Assembly (NCBI GenBank): GCA_041748655.1
Contig: JBGTCV010000043.1
Coordinates: forward strand, 62,001-126,000
DNA length: 64,000 nt
From: Leptofilum sp041748655
GTDB taxonomy: Bacteria > Chloroflexota > Anaerolineae > Promineifilales > Promineifilaceae
Direction of reading: 5' to 3'
The stretch's first letter is position 1; every line of letters begins with the position of its first letter. The position numbers were made by a program, and so were the translations under genes. Shown here piece after piece: positions 58,757 to 64,000 of the stretch. Under the pieces are notes generated by a model. The model made no database searches and had not been told where the DNA came from. It saw nothing but the letters and a program-made list of their open reading frames with translations.

Positions 58757-61570
58757 TTACCACTCCATCAACTGCCAGATTTCCGCCTGCCAGCTGTCGT
58801 GCGCCTGGCCGATTGCAGCGTAAATAGCCGCCGACTGCCGGATTTGGTCCTGTGCGGCCGTTTCTTCCCCAGCCTGGTGCAGCATGTCGGCCAGGTTGCT
58901 GCGCAGGGCGGCTTCGTAGTGGCGGTCACCGTAGCGCTGGCAGAGCTGGATCGCTTCGTGCAGCGCGGCGATGGCGGCTTCGGTTTGCCCCATGGCTCCC
59001 AGCGTGAGGGCCAGATTGTTGCGGGCGGCAATCTGGATTTCCAGATGCGCCCCGGCGTCGGCTAATTCTCGGCTTTGTTGGTGGTGGGTAACGGCCGTTG
59101 CCAACTCCCCCCGGTTCCGCGCCAAAATCCCCAAAATGTTTTCCGCCAGGGCGAGCATGGCGGTGCTGCCTGGCTGCTGGGCCAGCGTGTGCGCCTGCTG
59201 CGCCAGGGCCAGCGCCGCCCCAGTTTGCTTTTGGCGGTACGCTACCAAGCTCTGGTCCAAAATGAGATGGGCCAGTTCTGGCGCGTTTTCGCCCAGATGG
59301 GTGCGGGCCTGGGCCAGCGTGTGCGCCGCCAGCTGCCACTGTCCCTGCCGCTGGTACACCTGCGCCAGCTGATGCTCTAGCTGGCCGAGTTCTGCTTCCG
59401 GGGCGAGGGCAGCGGCCGTTTCTAAACTGGTGAGGGCGGCGGGATAGCTGCCCAACCGCATGTGCAGCGCGCCGCAGGCGGCGTGCCAGCGCCACGGCTC
59501 AGCCGCGCCCAGGGCGAGGGCGGCCTGGTAAAAGTGCAGGGCATCCTGGTGGGCAAAGAGGGCGCGCGCCTGATCGCCCGCCTGTACGAAGTAAGCGGCG
59601 GCTTCCCGCTCCAGCCCGGCATGTTGGTAATGAGCGGCAATTTGGGCGGAAACGGCCGTAATCGGCGACCGATCGGCTGCCAACGTGGTGGCCAATCGAC
59701 GATGCAGCAGCCGCCGCCGGGCCAGCCCCGTCTCCTCGTAGACCAGCAGGCGCAGCTTGTCGTGGCTGAAGTCGTAGGCGGCGCGATCGCGGTTAGCTTG
59801 CTCCACCAGCAGGCCGCGCGTCGTCAGCGTTTCCAGCGCGGTGACGGTTTCGTCATCGCTGCGCCCGCTGGCGGCCTGCACCAGCGGCAAATCGAAGCTG
59901 TGGCCGATGGCCGCGGCCGTTTGCAAAATCTGGCGCTCCGCCTCGTTGACCTGGGCCAGCCGCTGGTGCAGCAAATCGCGCACGGAGGCGGGCACGGCGA
60001 AGCTGGCAGGCAGGCTCATCGGGCCGTCGCTGGCGGTGAGGGCGTCCAGGTAGGCCACCACAAACATCGGCAGCCCTTCGGTTTCGCGGTGCAGCTGCGG
60101 CAGCAGGTCGGGGGAGAATGGTTTGCCGCAGGCCGCGAGCAGCTCCGCCACCTGCGCCTGGGTGAAGCGGTCGGGCCGAACAATCTGGCAGGCATTTTCG
60201 CGGCGCAGTTTGGCCGCCAGCGGGGTGAGCGGGCTGTTGGCGGGCAGCCCTTCGGCACGCCAGCAAAAAATGGTGAGCAACGGCCGTTCCCGCCAGCGAT
60301 GCAGCAAATAAAGCAGCAGTTCCAGCGAAGCGGCGTCCAGCCAATGCACGTCATCCAGCCACAAAATGCCGGGTGCGGGGCCAGCCAGCAGGGTGAGCAG
60401 CGTCTGGATGACGCCTTCGTAAAAACGGACCTGTTCGCCGGGGCCACTAAGGCTGGCACGCGGCGGCAGGCTGCGCCCTTTGGCAAGCTGGGGCAGCAGG
60501 CAGGCGGCTTCCGCCAGATGATGCTCGGGCACAGTTTTCAGGCGGCTGACAGCTTCGGGCGTGAGGCCAGCCTGGAGCGCCTGGATGAGCGGGGCGTAGG
60601 CCAGATTGGTTTCGCCTTCGTAGCCCCGGGCGGTGAGCGTGGCGGCCCCGTTGGCGGCGGCCCAGGCCACCAGCGCCTCAGCCAGGCGCGTTTTACCGAT
60701 GCCCGGTTCCCCCTCGATGATGAGCAAACGGCCGTGTGGCCCGACTTGCAAGTACAGCTGATGCATCTGGTGCAGCTCGTCCTCGCGGCCAATGAGGGGG
60801 GATGACAAGGTGACAGGGCGAGGGGGTGATAAGGTGACAAGGCCATTATTTTCGGTCACCTTGTCACTCTGCGTCACCCGGTCATTTTGGATGGCGTGGT
60901 ACAGCTCGGTGGTTTCGAGCAGCGGGGGGACGCCCAGCTCTTCGTCGAGGATGCGCACGCATTCGCGGTACTGCATGAGGGCGGCGGCGGAACGGCCGTT
61001 TTGGGCCAGCAGGCGCATGAGGGTGCGATGGGCGTCTTCGCGCAGAGGATCGATCTGGCACCAGCGGCGGGCGTGGGCAACGGCCGTTTCGCCTGTCGTT
61101 GTTTGCGCCAGTTGGGCCAATGCCTGGGTCAGGTCGCGGCGCAGACTTTCCTGCTCCTGGAGCTGCCAATCGTCAAAGGGGAGGCTGTCACGCAGGCTGA
61201 AGCCTGCCAGAAAATCATCGCGGTACAGCTCTACGGCGGCCACCAGATTGCCTTGCTGCAACGCCTGCTGGAAGGCAACCACATCGCACCGGGCGTCGGC
61301 TTCCAGGCCGATTACCTCCCGGTTGGCAAAAATCGCCTCTCCGCCCACGGCCGTTTTCAGGGTAGAGAGGGTGCGGCGCAGGGCGGCTTTGGCCCGGCTG
61401 TCGTCGAACTCCGGCCAGAGGAAGGCGGCCAAAAAATCCCGTGATTGTCGTTCACCAGTCAGCACCAGGTAAGCCAGCAAGGCAGTCGCTTTGCGCGTGT
61501 CTACTGCTACAAGCTGCCCATCCAGTTCAATCCGTGGTGGACCGAGAAAAAAGAGCCTAAGGGGTAACAT
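58757..61570 (-). CDS. BTAD-AAA-TPR transcriptional regulator (AfsR/MalT-like)
   Basis: A 937-residue regulator. Residues 1-95 are a winged-helix domain (LRLFFLGPPRIELDGQ and ALRRTLSTLKTAVGG). Residues 100-230 are the BTAD domain (FLAGFSLRDSLPFDDWQ and REDAHRTLMRLLAQNG). A Ser/Thr/Pro-rich linker (~230-260) is coded by a low-complexity GTGACAAG-type DNA stretch. The AAA/NB-ARC module has Walker A GEPGIGKT at 287-294 and Walker B ILWLDDVHW near 400, then TPR repeats from ~670. Such STAND-type proteins switch on after ligand binding and ATP hydrolysis. It is divergent from the small-protein/cytochrome c operon, whose control region holds three direct repeats. Confidence 0.88.
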   Translation of the reverse strand: MLPLRLFFLGPPRIELDGQLVAVDTRKATALLAYLVLTGERQSRDFLAAFLWPEFDDSRAKAALRRTLSTLKTAVGGEAIFANREVIGLEADARCDVVAFQQALQQGNLVAAVELYRDDFLAGFSLRDSLPFDDWQLQEQESLRRDLTQALAQLAQTTTGETAVAHARRWCQIDPLREDAHRTLMRLLAQNGRSAAALMQYRECVRILDEELGVPPLLETTELYHAIQNDRVTQSDKVTENNGLVTLSPPRPVTLSSPLIGREDELHQMHQLYLQVGPHGRLLIIEGEPGIGKTRLAEALVAWAAANGAATLTARGYEGETNLAYAPLIQALQAGLTPEAVSRLKTVPEHHLAEAACLLPQLAKGRSLPPRASLSGPGEQVRFYEGVIQTLLTLLAGPAPGILWLDDVHWLDAASLELLLYLLHRWRERPLLTIFCWRAEGLPANSPLTPLAAKLRRENACQIVRPDRFTQAQVAELLAACGKPFSPDLLPQLHRETEGLPMFVVAYLDALTASDGPMSLPASFAVPASVRDLLHQRLAQVNEAERQILQTAAAIGHSFDLPLVQAASGRSDDETVTALETLTTRGLLVEQANRDRAAYDFSHDKLRLLVYEETGLARRRLLHRRLATTLAADRSPITAVSAQIAAHYQHAGLEREAAAYFVQAGDQARALFAHQDALHFYQAALALGAAEPWRWHAACGALHMRLGSYPAALTSLETAAALAPEAELGQLEHQLAQVYQRQGQWQLAAHTLAQARTHLGENAPELAHLILDQSLVAYRQKQTGAALALAQQAHTLAQQPGSTAMLALAENILGILARNRGELATAVTHHQQSRELADAGAHLEIQIAARNNLALTLGAMGQTEAAIAALHEAIQLCQRYGDRHYEAALRSNLADMLHQAGEETAAQDQIRQSAAIYAAIGQAHDSWQAEIWQLMEW

Positions 61571-61589
61571 CGTCTCATTTTACCTGCAT

Positions 61590-61628
61590 TTTCATAACGG
61601 TAAATATTTCGTAACGTTTTTCGTAACG
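61590..61628. promoter_or_regulatory. Three TTTCRTAACG direct repeats in a divergent promoter region
   Basis: Copies at 61590, 61607 and 61619 (TTTCATAACG, TTTCGTAACG, TTTCGTAACG), spaced 17 and 12 bases. They lie just upstream of the large BTAD regulator and 70-100 bases before the small-protein operon; a TATAGT at 61649 could be the -10 of that operon. A binding site for the regulator is plausible. Confidence 0.55.
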
Positions 61629-61695
61629 ATAGAGAAACGGCCGTTCGCTATAGTGTGCTGTAAGTAAGCCTGACAAGCTATGAAGGAAAAAGAAA

Positions 61696-61776
61696 ATGAC
61701 GATAGAAATCATCCTTATTTTGATGTTATTGACCTTTATTGTTGGCCTAATCACCGGCGTACGGCTGGTGAAATAA
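61696..61776 (+). CDS. Very small membrane protein (26 aa)
   Basis: ATG 61696 with GAAGGAAAAAG upstream, encoding MTIEIILILMLLTFIVGLI followed by TGVRLVK. It is one hydrophobic helix with a short basic end. A second gene begins 16 bases later with its own GGAGAAGGA site, so the two are co-transcribed. It could be an accessory subunit of a membrane complex with the cytochrome c two genes on. Too short to assign. Confidence 0.5.
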   Translation: MTIEIILILMLLTFIVGLITGVRLVK

Positions 61777-61792
61777 CTGGAGAAGGATCACC

Positions 61793-62248
61793 ATGTCTCA
61801 AAAAACAATGGGCACGCAGCAGACTATGAGTATGGGAGAAACGGCCGTTGACGGTCTGTTAGCAGGTTTGGGGGGCGGGGTAGTGATGGCCTTCTTTTTA
61901 GTGATGGCAGGCTGGCTGGCGGGCACGCCGCCGCTGACAACGCTGGCTTATTTTGACCCGGGGCAGACGGGCAGTTGGCTGGCTGGCCTGCTGGCGCATC
62001 TGGCGGTGTCGGCGATTTATGGGGTGATGTTTGGGCTGCTGTTGGGGGTTGTGGGGCGGATACGGCCGTCGCTGGTTCGTTGGGGTTGGCTGCTGGGGCT
62101 GGGGTATGGACTGCTGCTGTGGTTGCTGGCGATGGCGTTGGTGGTAACGGCCGTTGGCGCACCATTGGCGCAAATCCCCGCCTGGCAGTTTGGCCTGGCG
62201 CATCTGGTTTATGGTCTGGCACTGGGTTTGTGGCTGCAAAAATATTAA
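61793..62248 (+). CDS. Four-helix membrane protein
   Basis: A 151-residue protein with hydrophobic helices near residues 20-40, 58-86, 97-122 and 130-148 and short loops. The N-terminus is Met/Gln/Thr rich. The family is not recognised; plan and size resemble small quinol- or heme-neighbour membrane proteins, but no heme ligands are obvious. It lies between the 26-residue protein gene and the cytochrome c gene in a likely operon. Confidence 0.6.
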   Translation: MSQKTMGTQQTMSMGETAVDGLLAGLGGGVVMAFFLVMAGWLAGTPPLTTLAYFDPGQTGSWLAGLLAHLAVSAIYGVMFGLLLGVVGRIRPSLVRWGWLLGLGYGLLLWLLAMALVVTAVGAPLAQIPAWQFGLAHLVYGLALGLWLQKY

Positions 62249-62261
62249 TAAGGAGACGAAC

Positions 62262-63164
62262 ATGAGACGCATATTCAAGTGGATTGGCATTGTACTGGTG
62301 GGGCTGATTGGCCTGTTACTCGTTGCGGGTGTGGTTCTGCACTTTGTCGGCCTCTCACGGCTGAACAACGCGCCGGAGGTGGCGACAAAACCGGTGGCTG
62401 TGCCTACCGACGCGGCGGCCGTGGCGCGGGGCGAGCATTTGGTGAGCGTGGTTAGCGCTTGCGGCCTGTGTCATGGCGTAAATTTGGGTGGAGAGGTCTT
62501 TTTTGACGGCGAGTTGGGCAGCTATGTTTTTGCGGCCAACCTGACGGCTGGCGCGGGGGGCGTAGCGGCCACGTTTAGCGACGCCGATTGGGAACGGGCG
62601 ATCCGGCATGGGGTGGGCGGTGACGGCCGTACCCTGGTGATTATGCCGTCCAACTTTTATGCTCACTACAGCGACGCTGATTTAGCGGCCATGATCGCCT
62701 ATCTCAAAACAGCGCCGCCGGTAGACAACGACCTGGGCGTGCGGCGCATCGGCTTTCCTGGAAGCGTGCTGGGCGGCACGATAGGCTTTAATGAATTCAC
62801 GCGTATCAACGGCATTGACCATGCTGCGGTTGGTGGCAACAGCTTCCTGGAAGGCGCAACTGCCGAATATGGCGAATACCTGGTGAACATTGCCATGTGC
62901 GGTGGATGCCATGCCGCCAACTTTGCCGGCATTGTGGGGAGTGATGGCCCACCGCCTGGGCCCAATCTTACATCTGGCGGCGAGTTGGGCAGTTGGAGCG
63001 AAACCGACTTTATTAACACCATACGCACCGGCCAAGCCCCATCTGGCAAACAATTGGATGCCGAGCAAATGCCCTGGCCCACCATCAGCCAGATGAGCGA
63101 TACAGAACTGCAAGCGATTTGGGCTTATCTGCAATCGTTACCACCACTACCCGATAATTCGTAA
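62262..63164 (+). CDS. Membrane-anchored diheme cytochrome c
   Basis: A 300-residue protein from ATG 62262 with AAGGAG upstream. One N-terminal membrane helix (residues ~7-29) anchors it outside the cell membrane. Two CxxCH heme sites follow: CGLCHG near residue 69 and CGGCHA near 214. Each is trailed by a Met-containing strand that may give the sixth ligand (VIMPSNFYAHYSDADLAAMIAYL; MPWPTISQMSDTELQAIWAYL). The duplicated domain plan resembles cytochromes that take electrons in alcohol or sulfite oxidation. No partner oxidoreductase is in the window. The last gene of the small operon driven from the divergent region. Confidence 0.9.
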   Translation: MRRIFKWIGIVLVGLIGLLLVAGVVLHFVGLSRLNNAPEVATKPVAVPTDAAAVARGEHLVSVVSACGLCHGVNLGGEVFFDGELGSYVFAANLTAGAGGVAATFSDADWERAIRHGVGGDGRTLVIMPSNFYAHYSDADLAAMIAYLKTAPPVDNDLGVRRIGFPGSVLGGTIGFNEFTRINGIDHAAVGGNSFLEGATAEYGEYLVNIAMCGGCHAANFAGIVGSDGPPPGPNLTSGGELGSWSETDFINTIRTGQAPSGKQLDAEQMPWPTISQMSDTELQAIWAYLQSLPPLPDNS

Positions 63165-63233
63165 CAACGGCCGTCCTCAAATACAAATAATTGTTGGGAC
63201 GGTTCGCGAACCGCCCCTTCTCAGGCGGAATCG

Positions 63234-63788
63234 ATGAAAATTTTGGAAACAAAGCGGCTGCTCCTCCGGCATCTTGAAATGAGGGATATTGACAATCTGT
63301 TTATACTTTACGAAGACCCGGAGATACGGCGTTACTTTCCCGAAGGCACCCTGACGTACGACGAAACGAAAGAAGAGTTGGAATGGTTTCTAAATGGCCA
63401 TCCTGAACACCCGGAATTAGGCTTGTGGGCCGCGATTCACAAGGAAACCGGTGAATTCATCGGACGATGTGGGCTGCTGCCGTGGGTGACAGACGACCGT
63501 TCCGAAGTCTAAGTGGCTTACATGATCGCCCAAACCCATTGGGGGCAGGGTTTAGGCACAAAAGCGGCGCAGGCCATCCTGGATTATGGCTTTGAGCAAT
63601 TAGGGCTGAGACGTTTGATCTGTTTGATTGACCACGACAATACAGCTTCTATCCGCGTGGCTGAAAAAATCGGCATGGCCTTTGAAAAAGAAGGGCAGGA
63701 TGAAAAAGGGCCATTTTTGCTATATGCCTGTAATAGACCGGCAATGCTGGAAGGAGATTTTGATGCCAATACAAACCAGCTTCCCTGA
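63234..63788 (+). pseudogene. GNAT acetyltransferase broken by an in-frame TAA
   Basis: One frame of 184 codons with TAA at 63510-63512. The first part reads LETKRLLLRHLEMRDIDNLFILYEDPEIRRYFPEG, typical of RimJ/RimL-type GNATs. The part after the stop continues VAYMIAQTHWGQGLGTKAAQAILDYGF, which contains the acetyl-CoA motif A (QGLGTKA). Relatives read EVEVAYMI, so GAA has become TAA. A GTG right after the stop could in theory restart the second half. The end overlaps the following gene start by 26 bases. Confidence 0.8.
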
Positions 63789-64000
63789 GCAAATTGCCTT
63801 TTTCACATTCAAGATGGCGCCCAGTCCCATCCTTGACGTGGCGGGCCTGTTTGCTTTTCAGGTTGTCTCGGTGGCGGTGCGGCAAGGGGTGTTTGCGGCA
63901 TTGGCGGCGCGGCCGCTGACCCCGCCGCAGTTGGCCGAACAGCTGCACTGCCAGGAGCGGGGCATGCAGATGCTGTTGGAGGCGCTGGCGGCGATTGGCT
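63763..64000 (+). CDS. O-methyltransferase-like protein, dimerisation domain (3' end outside window)
   Basis: ATG 63763 has AAGGAG six bases upstream. The visible 79 residues show PSPILDVAGLFAFQVVSVAVRQGVFAALAARPLTPPQLAEQLHCQERGMQMLLEALAAIG, the winged-helix dimerisation domain that precedes the SAM-binding fold in O-methyltransferases. The catalytic part lies beyond base 64000. Its start is inside the end of the acetyltransferase pseudogene. Confidence 0.7.
   Translation, partial: MPIQTSFPEQIAFFTFKMAPSPILDVAGLFAFQVVSVAVRQGVFAALAARPLTPPQLAEQLHCQERGMQMLLEALAAIG

Larger units (their letters stand above)
1..64000. repeat. Dispersed ACGGCCGT palindrome, about 90 copies
   Basis: The octamer ACGGCCGT, most often as AACGGCCGTT or GAAACGGCCGTT, recurs roughly every 500-700 bp in most of the window, on both gene strands and in all reading frames. 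Examples start near 629, 1293, 2932, 6190, 7840, 12421, 21016, 26262, 32144, 45645, 50213, 54700, 61078 and 62147. Inside genes it is read as Thr-Ala-Val, Asn-Gly-Arg or Arg-Pro-Leu/Phe, depending on frame. It is nearly absent from 14.2-18.0, 26.3-30.8, 36.3-44.8 and 54.7-59.1 kb. It resembles in style the HIP1 palindrome of cyanobacteria. The count is by eye; the function is unknown. Confidence 0.9.

Overview
The window looks like the chromosome of a bacterium of the phylum Chloroflexota (Anaerolineae/Ardenticatenia-like). This is inferred from gene content (BTAD-type regulators, PrsW, GH31, MuiA-like protein, kinases with extracytoplasmic domains, SARP-linked contractile injection genes) and fairly high GC, not from a marker gene. 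The most pervasive signal is an 8-bp palindrome, ACGGCCGT, usually inside AACGGCCGTT. I count about 90 exact copies in 64 kb, inside genes and between them, where one or two would be expected.

Region 1 (1-26.2 kb) is a housekeeping and accessory backbone: a membrane protein, DUF4342, PrsW protease, QueA, a SAM-methyltransferase interrupted by two adjacent in-frame UGA codons, a GH31 glycosidase, TrmFO, a histidine kinase, a MuiA-like protein, HflX, an M20 peptidase, an acyl-CoA dehydrogenase, a secreted cadherin-repeat protein, two tandem membrane pseudokinases (SH3 and LysM ectodomains) with a third related membrane protein, a penicillin acylase and a duplicated M23 peptidase. It ends at a tRNA-Pro(CGG).

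Region 2 (27-55.2 kb) is an extracellular contractile injection system (eCIS) island on one strand. A SARP-like BTAD regulator is followed by six direct repeats phased at exactly 11 bp, placed 8 bp before a -10 box. Then come a coiled-coil protein, sheath, tube, T4-type baseplate protein, a proline-rich protein that is out of frame at a heptamer repeat, Pvc16-like cap, AAA+ ATPase, a small protein, three DUF4157 effector cassettes (a GH-E-type nuclease, a zinc metalloprotease and a truncated orphan N-terminus), CIS tube adaptor, LysM protein, hub, spike, PAAR tip, gp25, two baseplate J-type proteins, a tail protein I-like protein and a DUF6519 protein. Most genes overlap by 4-8 bp. No classical tape measure or receptor-binding fibre was recognised. 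The effector segment and the hub-spike-PAAR segment almost lack the ACGGCCGT motif, which suggests later acquisition.

Region 3 (55.2-58.7 kb) is a scrap zone: a transposase with one amber codon, an inverted remnant of a related transposase, pieces of a DUF1156 DNA-methylase-type gene and another gene end, and an intact FitA/VapC-type toxin-antitoxin pair.

Region 4 (58.7-64 kb) returns to motif-rich backbone: a large BTAD-AAA-TPR regulator divergent from an operon of two small membrane proteins and a diheme cytochrome c, a GNAT gene broken by a stop codon, and the start of an O-methyltransferase-like gene.
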